DNA of 64,000 nucleotides from Ectopseudomonas composti (GTDB lineage Bacteria > Pseudomonadota > Gammaproteobacteria > Pseudomonadales > Pseudomonadaceae): the NCBI RefSeq assembly GCF_001567565.1, contig NZ_LSSW01000031.1, forward strand, positions 186,001 to 250,000. Reading direction: 5' to 3'. The notes below the pieces were generated by a model. That model did not search any database and was not told the DNA's origin. It worked only from the letters and a program-made list of their open reading frames with translations. Below, one piece after another: positions 1-8,162 of this stretch. Position numbers and translations under genes: made by a program. How positions within the stretch are numbered: position 1 is the stretch's first letter; each line of letters starts with the position of its first letter.

Positions 1-1842
1 ACCGAGATGATGGACAAGTTGGGTATCCCCTGTGCGCGGTGGCAGACCCAGCAGAAAGCCTGGCTCGACGAGCAAGGACGAGCGATCTCTGCCGATGGCG
101 CTGGCCATGTTGCAAACTGTCCGCTGAGGATCGGCATCATCTCAACCGGCCTGATGCTGCGCGACTCGCCGGAGAAGGCGCATCTGCTCGGACTACGTGG
201 CGGCTTTGGGCTGGTGATACTCGACGAAGCTCATAAGGCGCGCACCCGGCAGGGAATGGGCAAGGATGCGGGCACACCGAATGAGCTATTGGCGTTCATC
301 CGTGACATTGCTGCCCGTTCAGACCATGTGCTCCTTGGTACGGCAACGCCAATCCAGACTCGCCGGGAGGATTTATGGGATTTGGTCCGGGTTCTGCACC
401 AGGGCAAAGGTAATTTCGTCTTGGGCGGAGATTTTTCAGAGTGGCACAGACCCAAGGACATTATCCCGATCCTCTCTGGAGAAGAGGACGTCACGGATGC
501 AGGTTATGCCTGGCGGTTGCTTCGTGCGCCTTTACCCACAGTCAATTCGACTCAGGATAGCCAGGCGAGGCGGCTTTACAGCCTGATTCGCCAGGATCTT
601 GGGCTATCGCAGAGCGAGTGGCTTGGCGGCTCATACTCCGAGCTGGGTGAGGATGCTCGTGAGGTACTTGAGGATGCGCTGGAGCGTCGTGTCGCTGGGG
701 CTAGCTTCTTCCAGCGCGAGAATCCATTTGTGCGCCATGTCGTGCTGCGCAAACGTACCACGCTTGAAAATGAGGGGCTTCTCAAGGCCATTGGTGTGGA
801 CGTTCATCCTGACGCCGGACTGGTAAAGGATGTTCATCGCTTCCATGCATTGTTTGAGGGGTTGGCCCTGCGTTCTAGTGACGACTTCCGTGAGGCTTAC
901 AGCCAGGCTCGTGGCTTCGGCAAGGCTTTGGCAAGCAGCGGACGTGGAAGCGGCTTCATGAAGAACCTGATGGAACAGCGCATCTGCAGCAGCATCGTTG
1001 CGGGGATCAACACCGCAACCAAACTGCTGGGCGGAGAGACGATCACTGAAGAAAGTGACGAGGGCGAGGTTTCGGTGCAAGTACAAAGCACCGATGAGCA
1101 GCTGGCCCTGGAGCGGTTGCTGGACCGCCTGAAGCGGGTCAAGGAAGATCCAAAACTTAAGGCGATCCTGCACTATCTGGAGAACGAAGGTTGGCGTGAG
1201 CTTGGCTGCATTATCTTCAGCCAATACTACGATACGGCTCGCTGGGTGGCTGAATCGCTCGCTGCACGCTACCCCGATGAGGCGGTTGGCCTGTATGCGG
1301 GGGCTGGTCGGAGCCGGCTCTATCGAAAAGGTGACAGCGTGGCCATTGAGCGCGAAACACTCAAGCGCATGGTCGCAGACCGCAAGCTCCGCTTGATGAT
1401 CGCTACCGATGCTGCCTGCGAAGGCCTCAACCTGCAGACGCTGGGTACGCTGATCAACGTAGACTTACCATGGAATCCGACCAAACTTGAACAGCGCATC
1501 GGCCGCATCAAGCGTTTCGGTCAGACACGCGACAAGGTGGACATGCTCAACCTCGTGAACGAGCAGACGGTGGACGAGAAAGTCTACGACCGCCTTTCCG
1601 AACGCATGAAGGACCGCTTTGATCTGTTCGGATCGTTGCCGGACACCATAAAGGACGAATGGATTGACGACATCGAGCATCTGGGAGAATTAATGGATCA
1701 GTACATCAATGCCCAGAAACAGGAAACTGGCTTCGATCTGCGCTACAACGCTACCATGCGCCCAACCGATAACGACTGGCGCAACTGCGCACAGGTCTTG
1801 TCGCGTCGAGATTTTGAGACGCTGATGAGGAAGGGCTGGTGA
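1..1842 (+). CDS. SNF2/DEAD-type helicase, C-terminal part (5' end outside window)
   Basis: The frame is open to the left edge, so the first 611 visible residues are the 3' part of a longer gene. An ATPase motif II (LDEAHKART) is near residue 75 and a motif III-like GTATP near 112. The C-terminal helicase domain spans about residues 385-560, with IFSQYYDTA, IATDAACEGLNLQT and a final QRIGRIKRFGQ arginine-finger motif. This is the SNF2/RapA-like superfamily 2 arrangement, translocating on duplex DNA. Motif I (Walker A) must lie upstream of the window. The gene ends 113 bases before a convergent integrase at an island boundary. Cargo of this kind is often anti-phage (DISARM DrmD and PLD-helicase proteins have similar helicase cores), but that role is inference only. 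Confidence 0.8.
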   Translation, partial: TEMMDKLGIPCARWQTQQKAWLDEQGRAISADGAGHVANCPLRIGIISTGLMLRDSPEKAHLLGLRGGFGLVILDEAHKARTRQGMGKDAGTPNELLAFIRDIAARSDHVLLGTATPIQTRREDLWDLVRVLHQGKGNFVLGGDFSEWHRPKDIIPILSGEEDVTDAGYAWRLLRAPLPTVNSTQDSQARRLYSLIRQDLGLSQSEWLGGSYSELGEDAREVLEDALERRVAGASFFQRENPFVRHVVLRKRTTLENEGLLKAIGVDVHPDAGLVKDVHRFHALFEGLALRSSDDFREAYSQARGFGKALASSGRGSGFMKNLMEQRICSSIVAGINTATKLLGGETITEESDEGEVSVQVQSTDEQLALERLLDRLKRVKEDPKLKAILHYLENEGWRELGCIIFSQYYDTARWVAESLAARYPDEAVGLYAGAGRSRLYRKGDSVAIERETLKRMVADRKLRLMIATDAACEGLNLQTLGTLINVDLPWNPTKLEQRIGRIKRFGQTRDKVDMLNLVNEQTVDEKVYDRLSERMKDRFDLFGSLPDTIKDEWIDDIEHLGELMDQYINAQKQETGFDLRYNATMRPTDNDWRNCAQVLSRRDFETLMRKGW

Positions 1843-1954
1843 TTGCTAGCGGCACTGCCTAACAGGCAGCATGCCGGCACCACCTGCAACGATTAGTACG
1901 AGCATGCAGACGACACCGCATACGCCTTGGTTTTGCTTCATCAAACAGAGGCTG

Positions 1955-3364
1955 TTACCGAGTCTGGGCAGTACCTAATGCTCCGTTAGCAAGGATCAGC
2001 GATAGCTTCTCGCCCAACAGCCGCCAAGCCTCAGTTTTTTCCTTTGCATAGTCATGATGGAGATAATGCCGGCGTACCTTGGATCCGCCTAGAAGATGGT
2101 TCTGGCAGCGGTCAATGATCTCCAGTGTGACACCCAGCTCTTGCATCATGGTCGCACCAGTACGGCGCAAGTCATGTGGTGTCCATTCACCTTTGGTGCC
2201 ATTGCTCAGTACCAACGAGTCGTCGTGATGGCGGCCCGCCAGAGGCTTGCTGCGGTTCTTGAAACGGCACTGTCGGTCTCCGATGAGCTTGCTGACCGTC
2301 TTGGTGTCGACGTGGTTTTCTCCATCCTTGCTGGGGAAGCAGAACGGTGTACCGCTGGTTTCTTTGTGCAGCTGTTTGAACTGCTTAAGAGCAAAGGCTG
2401 AAAGAAAGACGTGGTGATCCTGGCGCTTACCCTTATGCCCCTTGGTTGCTTCGGCTGGGATGAACCAGGTGCCTCTATCCAAGTCCACGTGGCGCCATTC
2501 GGATTTGAGTAACTCGCCGATGCGGCAAAGCGTGCTCAGACAGATCCACACTGCACACTGAACACGCAAGTTGACAGGGCGAATACCTGAATATTTTTGG
2601 CCGGCGGGCAAGGCCTCGTAGTCACGCTCGAGGCGCTCGAAAATATTGCGGAGTTCACGGATCTCATCTGGCGAAAGCAGTCGGTCGCGCTGTTCTTCGT
2701 AGTCGTGATCCAGCAGCTTGCTCACGTCGATCAGGTCGGCGGGATTGCCGTCCGCCATCAGGGTGCGCCACGGCTTACGTTTTTCTCCCCAGCGCAGCAT
2801 CTGACCGATGTCCTTGCTGCGGATCACGACTGTACGGTTCAGGCCGCGTGCTTTGACTGAGCGTAGGACGGTGAGTAAATCTTTCTCTGTCAGGCTGCGA
2901 AGCGGCTTCTTGCCAATGAGGGGGAGTACGTCTTTTTTGAAGCTGCGGATCAGTTCAGCATTGCCATCCTGCCGAGAGACGCCGTCGCTTATCCATTCGT
3001 CAAACAGGTCTGCCACTGTTTTGTTTTCAGCGGCTTCACGTTCGGCCTCAGCAATCGTAGCGACAATGGCCGCTTGTGCCTCGATCCGTGCTGCTTTGGC
3101 GGCAAGGGTAGGGTGCAGGCCTTTCGTAACAAGAGTCCGGGCTTCGTCTCGCTCAGATCGGATCTGCGCCAAGCTTTTCTTCGGCCAACTGCCCAGTCGC
3201 TTTCGGGTTCTGGAACCATCCAGTTTGAATTCATAGCTGAACTGAACCGTGACTCCACGCACGCCAGCTCGCACCTCGGCAACCAGTCCGCCATCCTCTC
3301 GGAAGACCTTTCCATGATCTTCGGCAGTGAAAGCCTCCAGTTGTTTGATCGTCAGCTTGGCCAC
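1955..3364 (-). CDS. Tyrosine-type site-specific integrase of a genomic island
   Basis: A 469-residue tyrosine recombinase of the P4/DUF4102-like type. The N-terminal 90 residues look like the arm-binding domain (basic, with KRLGSWPKKSLAQIR). The catalytic domain has the first Arg in LCRIGELLKSEW, a HDLRRTGATMM box near residue 398, and a late H-x-x-Y context (RRHYLHHDY) for the nucleophile. Length fits the family. Its start lies about 190 bases from a tRNA-Pro 3' fragment and the gene points away from it. This is the usual position for an integrase that uses a tRNA 3' end as its attachment site. No lesion is visible, so it may be active. Confidence 0.93.
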   Translation of the reverse strand: MAKLTIKQLEAFTAEDHGKVFREDGGLVAEVRAGVRGVTVQFSYEFKLDGSRTRKRLGSWPKKSLAQIRSERDEARTLVTKGLHPTLAAKAARIEAQAAIVATIAEAEREAAENKTVADLFDEWISDGVSRQDGNAELIRSFKKDVLPLIGKKPLRSLTEKDLLTVLRSVKARGLNRTVVIRSKDIGQMLRWGEKRKPWRTLMADGNPADLIDVSKLLDHDYEEQRDRLLSPDEIRELRNIFERLERDYEALPAGQKYSGIRPVNLRVQCAVWICLSTLCRIGELLKSEWRHVDLDRGTWFIPAEATKGHKGKRQDHHVFLSAFALKQFKQLHKETSGTPFCFPSKDGENHVDTKTVSKLIGDRQCRFKNRSKPLAGRHHDDSLVLSNGTKGEWTPHDLRRTGATMMQELGVTLEIIDRCQNHLLGGSKVRRHYLHHDYAKEKTEAWRLLGEKLSLILANGALGTAQTR

Positions 3365-3552
3365 TCTCTACCCCTAGTAAATTTTTTTCGCGTCCGAATT
3401 TTGTGCCACTTTTGTGCCACCGAAACGCTTGGCTGGTGGTGGACGATAGTGGACGCTACAGGAAGGTAAAATAGCCTGAAAGTCCCGTGAATACTAGGCT
3501 TGGCGTTGTTTGTGGTTGTCCATGGTGATCTATAAAAATCCACTAAATAAGC

Positions 3553-3599
3553 GCATGGGGTGCAAGGGGTAGAGTGTTCGAATCACTCCGTCCCGACCA
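3553..3599 (+). other. Attachment site: 3' fragment of tRNA-Pro(GGG)
   Basis: The 47 bases contain the anticodon loop ATGGGGT, the 3' half of the anticodon stem, a T-arm GAGTG-TTCGAAT-CACTC, the acceptor strand CGTCCCG, discriminator A and an encoded CCA. The D-arm and 5' acceptor strand are missing. This is what remains at one end of an element that integrated into a tRNA 3' end. The reconstituted full tRNA gene should lie at the island's other end, left of the window. Confidence 0.85.
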
Positions 3600-3607
3600 A
3601 AAAATCC

Positions 3608-3870
3608 CTACATTAGAGCCTGGTCACTGATGACCAGGCTTTTTTGTGTCAAGGACTTTTGCGGGACTTTCTTCAGCCTGCCATCCTCCTCAAAACTGTC
3701 AGGGCCGGCGCGCGAGTCGGTAGCCGAAATCCTGTTGGCTTCATCGATCAGTTTGCCCAACTCGGCGGCTGAGTAGTGGCTGGTGATGCTGCCGTTTTCG
3801 TGGTCCAGCTGAGCCTTCCTGTCTTCCTTCATGATTGCTTTGCGCGCGGTAGAGCTGCCAGCCCCGGTGA
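3608..3870 (-). pseudogene. C-terminal remnant of a second phage-type integrase
   Basis: The minus frame encodes a segment reading ARKAIMKEDRKAQLDHENG followed by SITSHYSAAELGKLIDEAN. I recognise this as the C-terminal region of a family of phage/island integrases, with HYSAAEL containing the probable nucleophile tyrosine. No recombinase core is found upstream in any frame, so only the last 80 or so residues survive. The reading frame runs through the tRNA terminator and stops 9 bases from the tRNA fragment. It is likely a relic of an earlier insertion at the same tRNA. Family assignment is from memory of the motif, so confidence is moderate. Confidence 0.5.
3617..3645 (+). terminator. Rho-independent terminator downstream of the tRNA-Pro fragment
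   Basis: A perfect 10-bp stem (AGCCTGGTCA / TGACCAGGCT, loop CTGA) is followed by a run of T. It is probably the original terminator of the tRNA-Pro gene, now separated from its promoter by the island. Confidence 0.85.
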
Positions 3871-4069
3871 TCTGTGCTGTACATAGGCGTGCCCGGGGTA
3901 CCGCCCGACGGCATGGGCGTGGCTGGGGGAGGTGTTTCTGGCGTGTACAGTCGCCAAGCGGTGTGTCTTGCGACACTTGTTGAGCTCGTTCTCGTATCGA
4001 CGCGACGAAGGCAGAAAGCCCGGATTGCTCAACCCGCTTGCGTTCCCGAGGGCTGCAGCGATCAATATT

Positions 4070-4561
4070 TCAGGGGTTGTCGCGATAGAGCTTGCGCAGC
4101 AGCGCGATCAGTTGTCCGCGCTCTTGCTGGTCAAGTGAGCGGGTCGAGTCGACATCGCTCTGCTGTGCTATTTCCTTGAGTTCCTTGAGCTGGGCCTCGC
4201 CTGACTTGCTCAGGAAAATGCCGTAGGAGCGTTTGTCCGGCTTGCAGCGCACGCGCATGGCCAGGCCTAGTTTCTCCAACTTGTTGACCAGCACCACTGC
4301 TTGCGGCGGTTCGATGGCCAGCGCGCGGGCAAGGTCGGCCTGCATCAGGCCCGGATGCTGTTCGATGATCATCAGGGCAGTGAATTGCGCGGGGCGCAGG
4401 TCGAACGGTTCCAGGCGCGCCGACAGGTGCTGAAATACCTTCATCTGCGCGCGTCGAAGCACGTAGCCGAGGTAACCATCCAACGCCAGGTCGAGAAGCG
4501 CAGGATCCAGGGGGCGGTCGCTGAGTTCGGGAATTTTGGCCATGTTGTCCGAATTGATCAC
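4070..4561 (-). CDS. MarR-family transcriptional regulator
   Basis: A 163-residue winged-helix regulator. The recognition region is PAQFTALMIIEQHPGLMQADLARALAIEPPQAV-like (about residues 57-88), followed by VLVNKLEKLGLAMRVRCKPDKRS, the beta-wing of MarR proteins. The frame opens with GTG at 4561; ATG at 4543 is an alternative, and neither has a strong ribosome-binding site. The neighbour is a sigma-54 activator on the same strand, 65 bases upstream, with a phenylpropanoid cluster beyond. MarR proteins such as FerR/HcaR often sense hydroxycinnamates or their CoA esters, so a similar ligand is plausible but unproven. Confidence 0.85.
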   Translation of the reverse strand: MINSDNMAKIPELSDRPLDPALLDLALDGYLGYVLRRAQMKVFQHLSARLEPFDLRPAQFTALMIIEQHPGLMQADLARALAIEPPQAVVLVNKLEKLGLAMRVRCKPDKRSYGIFLSKSGEAQLKELKEIAQQSDVDSTRSLDQQERGQLIALLRKLYRDNP

Positions 4562-4625
4562 GCTTTAAGTTAAGTAAGTTAATTATCTTGCAGTCTCGCA
4601 AGGCGAGATGCCAGCGCTAATTGGG

Positions 4626-6386
4626 TTACTGATCGGCTGGGCCGTGCTTTTTCAGGCGATAGGCGAACTGCGCGCGGGTCAGGCCGAGCAGGCGTGCGGC
4701 GGCGGCCAGGTTGCCTTCTGCCTTGCTCAGGGCGTCGTCGAGCAGGCGCCGCTCCAGGTGCTGGATGTCAGGCTCGATATCTAGCTGCTGGAGCTGTTCG
4801 AGCAGGTTGTCCGGGCCGCTGGCGTTGCTGTCCGTGTTGCTGGAGAGGGTGCCGCTCTGGCTTAGCGAGTAGAGCTGCGGTGGCAGCGGTTCGTTGTGGA
4901 AGAGGTGGATGAGGTCGATGGGGCGGCCTTCGTCGCTGGCGATCAGGCCGCGCTCGATCAGGTTCTGCAGTTCCCGCACGTTGCCCGGGAAGTCGTACAG
5001 CAGCAGGGCCTTGAGCGCGCGCATGGTCAGCCCGGCGGGCGTGCGCTGGTATTCGCGGCAATAGCGGCTGAGGAAGGCATCCACCAGCAACGGGATGTCG
5101 TCGCGCCGTTCGCGCAGCGGCGGCAGGCTGATGGGGTAGACGTTGAGGCGGTAGAACAGGTCTTCGCGAAAGCGCCCGGCCTGCACCTCCTGGCGCAGAT
5201 CGACGTTGGTCGCTGCGACCACGCGCACGTCTACCTTGATCGGCTGGCCGCCGCCGACGCGCTCGACTTCGCGTTCCTGCAGGGCGCGCAGCAATTTGCC
5301 CTGGCCGGGCAGGCTGAGGCAGGCAATTTCGTCGAGGAACAGGGTGCCGCCATGGGCGCGCTCGAAGCGCCCTGGGCGTGAATGGCTGGCACCAGTGAAG
5401 GCGCCGCGCTCGACGCCGAACAGTTCGGCCTCGATCAGGTTGTCGGGTATGGCGGCGCAGTTGAGCGCGACGAAGGGCTGTTCGCGTCGGGGGCTGAGGC
5501 GGTGCAGCTCGCGGGCGAAGAGTTCCTTGCCGGCGCCGGATTCGCCACCGATCAGTACTGTCGCCGGTGTTGGCGCCACCCGTTGCAGGGCGTGGCGGGC
5601 AGCGTTGAAGGCGGCGCTGACACCAATCGGGATCAGTTCGCCGGGCTCGCTGCTGAAGGGGCGTAGCGGCGCCGTCGCCTGGGCGGCGGGCGGCGTCGGG
5701 TTGGGGGTGGCATAGAGCAGGGCGAGGTCGGCACTGACGTCACCCCATTGCTCGGCGGTCTTGCCGATCACCCGGCAGACCTTGTGGCCCATGGCCCGGC
5801 ACTCCACCTCGCGGAAGATCACCAGCCGCCCGAACAGGCCGCTGACATAGCCGGTGGCGTAGCCGATCTCGGTCCAGCAGGCCGAGTCCTGGCCGATGCC
5901 GTAGGCGGCGATATGCTCGTCCGCCTCGCAGGAGTGGTGCCAGAGGAACTCGCCTTCATAGAGGCCGACATCGGCGTCGAACTTGAAGTGCAACGGCTCC
6001 ACCTTGGTCATGCCTTCGAGGGTGTGCAGACGGGTGCCGGCGAAGAACACGGCGGTGCGGTCGGCCTGCGGCCAGCGCGTGCGGATCAGCTGCGCGTCGC
6101 GCGCACCGGACTGGTAGCCGGTACGGGTGAACAGCCCACGTGCGCGCTCCAGGCCGAGGCTGTCGATGAATTCGCGGCGCAACGCGCCGAACGAGGAGCC
6201 GTGCATCAGCAGCATGCGCTGGTCGTTGAGCCAGATGCGTCCGTCACCGGGTGAAAAGAACAGGCACTCGGCCAGTTCCGCCGTGGTTGGCGACTGATCC
6301 TGCTGCAGCAGCGAGCTGTCGCCGCGCAACGGGCTGGGATCTTTGCCCTGGGCGAAGTCACTGAACAGGTGCTTGGGCATCTCCAT
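4626..6386 (-). CDS. Sigma-54-dependent activator of XylR/DmpR type (XylR_N, V4R, AAA+, Fis HTH)
   Basis: A 586-residue NtrC-superfamily activator. The first 165 residues match the aromatic-sensing XylR N-terminal domain. Residues about 165-215 (SGLFGRLVIFREVECRAMG, with CRVIG) form the V4R domain. The AAA+ module starts near 255 with Walker A GESGAGKE, the sigma-54 contact loop GAFTGA and Walker B GGTLFLDEIA. A Fis-type helix-turn-helix closes the protein (AAARLLGLTRAQFAYRLKKH). This build directly binds an aromatic ligand and activates sigma-54 promoters. It is divergent from the aldehyde dehydrogenase/calA run, whose upstream region carries a sigma-54 promoter and inverted TGATCA sites. 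The likely inducer is coniferyl alcohol, benzyl alcohol or a related compound (inference). Confidence 0.93.
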   Translation of the reverse strand: MEMPKHLFSDFAQGKDPSPLRGDSSLLQQDQSPTTAELAECLFFSPGDGRIWLNDQRMLLMHGSSFGALRREFIDSLGLERARGLFTRTGYQSGARDAQLIRTRWPQADRTAVFFAGTRLHTLEGMTKVEPLHFKFDADVGLYEGEFLWHHSCEADEHIAAYGIGQDSACWTEIGYATGYVSGLFGRLVIFREVECRAMGHKVCRVIGKTAEQWGDVSADLALLYATPNPTPPAAQATAPLRPFSSEPGELIPIGVSAAFNAARHALQRVAPTPATVLIGGESGAGKELFARELHRLSPRREQPFVALNCAAIPDNLIEAELFGVERGAFTGASHSRPGRFERAHGGTLFLDEIACLSLPGQGKLLRALQEREVERVGGGQPIKVDVRVVAATNVDLRQEVQAGRFREDLFYRLNVYPISLPPLRERRDDIPLLVDAFLSRYCREYQRTPAGLTMRALKALLLYDFPGNVRELQNLIERGLIASDEGRPIDLIHLFHNEPLPPQLYSLSQSGTLSSNTDSNASGPDNLLEQLQQLDIEPDIQHLERRLLDDALSKAEGNLAAAARLLGLTRAQFAYRLKKHGPADQ

Positions 6387-6407
6387 GGGGCAACGCCTCG
6401 CTTCATC

Positions 6408-6453
6408 AAATGATCAATGGGTAAAAAGTTAATTAACATAACTTTGATCATTT
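6408..6453. promoter_or_regulatory. Paired upstream activator sites (AAATGATCAA / TTGATCATTT)
   Basis: Two TGATCA palindromes 35 bases apart sit inside the inverted repeat AAATGATCAA (6408-6417) and TTGATCATTT (6444-6453). XylR-type activators bind TTGATCA-rich upstream sites. The pair lies about 95-140 bases upstream of the -24 element, a normal distance for enhancer-like binding with DNA looping. Confidence 0.7.
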
Positions 6454-6548
6454 GCGTAATCGCCGCTGCGCCGCAATCGTGCTTGGTTTGTTCATGAAAC
6501 GGCTGAAATGGCCGGACTAGAGCCTCTTCATCGAGATTCTGAAGGAGT

Positions 6549-6564
6549 GGGCACAGCGCTTGCT
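6549..6564 (+). promoter_or_regulatory. Sigma-54 promoter for the aldehyde dehydrogenase/calA operon
   Basis: GGGCAC-AGCGC-TTGCT matches TGGCAC-N5-TTGCW with the essential GG (-24) and GC (-12) at the correct spacing. It is 78 bases upstream of the ATG at 6643 and next to a divergent sigma-54 activator gene. Confidence 0.75.
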
Positions 6565-6642
6565 CTAGTGCTGGCAGGGCATGACTCGTGAGCGAAGCTG
6601 CGGGTACCGCCCTCCACAAGTACAAGAACATCGGAGTGCGAT

Positions 6643-8118
6643 ATGTCCGCAGTCAAAGAGGCCGGTTTCCTGCGTGAAGCGCAGTGGCGCGAGAAGATTT
6701 TCAATGGCGGCTGGATCAGCCCGCTCGGTGGCGTCAACCCGGTGCGCGAACCGGCGACCAACACCCAACTGACCACTACCGGGTTGGCCAATGCCGAGGA
6801 CATGCGCATCGCCTGCGCAGCGGCGAGCAAGGCGCAACCAGCCTGGAGCGCCCTGGGGCCACGCGACAAGGCGCTGATCTTCCGCCGCGCCGCCGACCAG
6901 GCCGAGGCGCACTTCGCTGAGCTGGCGCTGTTCTTGGCGCGGGAAACCGGCGGCAGTGTGCTCAAGGGCAGCCATGAGGTGCGCGAGGCCATCGTGCTGC
7001 TGCACCAGGCAGCCGCGATGCTCTCGCAGGGGCACGGCCTGGTGCTGCCGAGCGAGGCCGGGCGCCTGTCCTATGCGCGGCGTGTGCCGCATGGCGTGGT
7101 CGGGGTGATCTCACCATTCAACTTCCCGCTGGTGTTGTCCCTGCGGTCGGTGGCGCCGGCGTTGGCGGCGGGCAATGCGGTGGTGCTCAAGCCCGATCCG
7201 CAAACGCCGGTCAGCGGCGGTTTCCTCATCGCTCGCCTGTTCGAGGCGGCTGGCCTGCCTTCGGGCCTGCTGCAGGTGTTGCCGGGGCATGCCGAGGCCG
7301 GTGTGGCGCTGTGCGAGAACCCGCAGGTGAAAATGATCGCCTTCACCGGCTCCACCGCTGCCGGGCGCAAGGTGGCCGAGACCGCCGGGCGCACGCTGAA
7401 AAAGGTGGCGCTGGAGCTGGGCGGCAAGAATTCGCTGATCGTGCTGGAGGACGCCGACCTGCAGCTGGCCGCCAGCAACGCCGCCTGGGGCGCCTGGCTG
7501 CACCAGGGGCAGATCTGCATGGCCACCGGACGCATCCTCGCCCACGTCTCGATTGCCGATGAGCTGACCCGTTTGCTGGTGGACAAGGCGCGCGCGCTGA
7601 CGGTGGGCAACGCCGCCCGCGGCGAAGCGCACCTTGGCCCGCTGATCAACGAGCGCCAGCTGGCGCGGGTCAGCCAGATCGTCGACGACAGCGTCGCGGC
7701 CGGTGCGCGCCTGGAGGTGGGTGGCCCGCACGAGGGCCTGTTCTACAAGCCCAGCGTGCTCTCCGGCTTACGCCCCGGCATGCCGGCCTTCGAGGAAGAA
7801 ATCTTCGGCCCGGTGGCCTGCGTGGTGCCTTTCGAGGACGACGACGAGGCGGTCGAGCTGGCCAACGCCAGCGAATACGGGCTGTCCGCTGCGGTGATCT
7901 CACCCTCGCTCGGGCGCGCCATGGCCATCGGCGAGCGCCTGCATTGCGGCCTGCTGCACATCAACGACCAGACCGTCGCCGACGAGTGCATCAACCCCTT
8001 CGGCGGGCGTGGCAATTCCGGCAACGGCGGCAGCGTCGGCGGCCCGGCGGACTGGGACGAATACACCCAGTGGCAGTGGGTGACGGTCAAGGACACGCCG
8101 CCGCGCTATCCCTTCTGA
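6643..8118 (+). CDS. NAD(P)-dependent aldehyde dehydrogenase, benzaldehyde/vanillin dehydrogenase (XylC/AreC) type
   Basis: A 491-residue ALDH-superfamily enzyme that oxidises an aldehyde to its acid. Visible motifs are GVISPFNFPLVLS (cofactor and oxyanion Asn), FTGSTAAGR, the general base in VALELGGKNSLIVLEDAD, the catalytic cysteine in HQGQICMATGR, and EEIFGPVACVVPFED. The overall match is to the benzaldehyde dehydrogenase group rather than to the CalB coniferyl aldehyde dehydrogenase of strain HR199. It starts at ATG 6643 behind GGAG, downstream of a sigma-54 promoter, and is followed after 44 bases by calA. Within this operon the likely substrate is coniferaldehyde, with vanillin or benzaldehyde as alternatives (inference). 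Confidence 0.9.
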   Translation: MSAVKEAGFLREAQWREKIFNGGWISPLGGVNPVREPATNTQLTTTGLANAEDMRIACAAASKAQPAWSALGPRDKALIFRRAADQAEAHFAELALFLARETGGSVLKGSHEVREAIVLLHQAAAMLSQGHGLVLPSEAGRLSYARRVPHGVVGVISPFNFPLVLSLRSVAPALAAGNAVVLKPDPQTPVSGGFLIARLFEAAGLPSGLLQVLPGHAEAGVALCENPQVKMIAFTGSTAAGRKVAETAGRTLKKVALELGGKNSLIVLEDADLQLAASNAAWGAWLHQGQICMATGRILAHVSIADELTRLLVDKARALTVGNAARGEAHLGPLINERQLARVSQIVDDSVAAGARLEVGGPHEGLFYKPSVLSGLRPGMPAFEEEIFGPVACVVPFEDDDEAVELANASEYGLSAAVISPSLGRAMAIGERLHCGLLHINDQTVADECINPFGGRGNSGNGGSVGGPADWDEYTQWQWVTVKDTPPRYPF

Positions 8119-8162
8119 CCGAGCCTTTTAGCGAACACAACAAGAGCAAGAGGACGCGAAAT

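Noticed and set aside
3874..4179. Short plus-strand frames around 3874-4179
   Set aside because: No ribosome-binding site, no domain, and they run into the MarR gene on the other strand.
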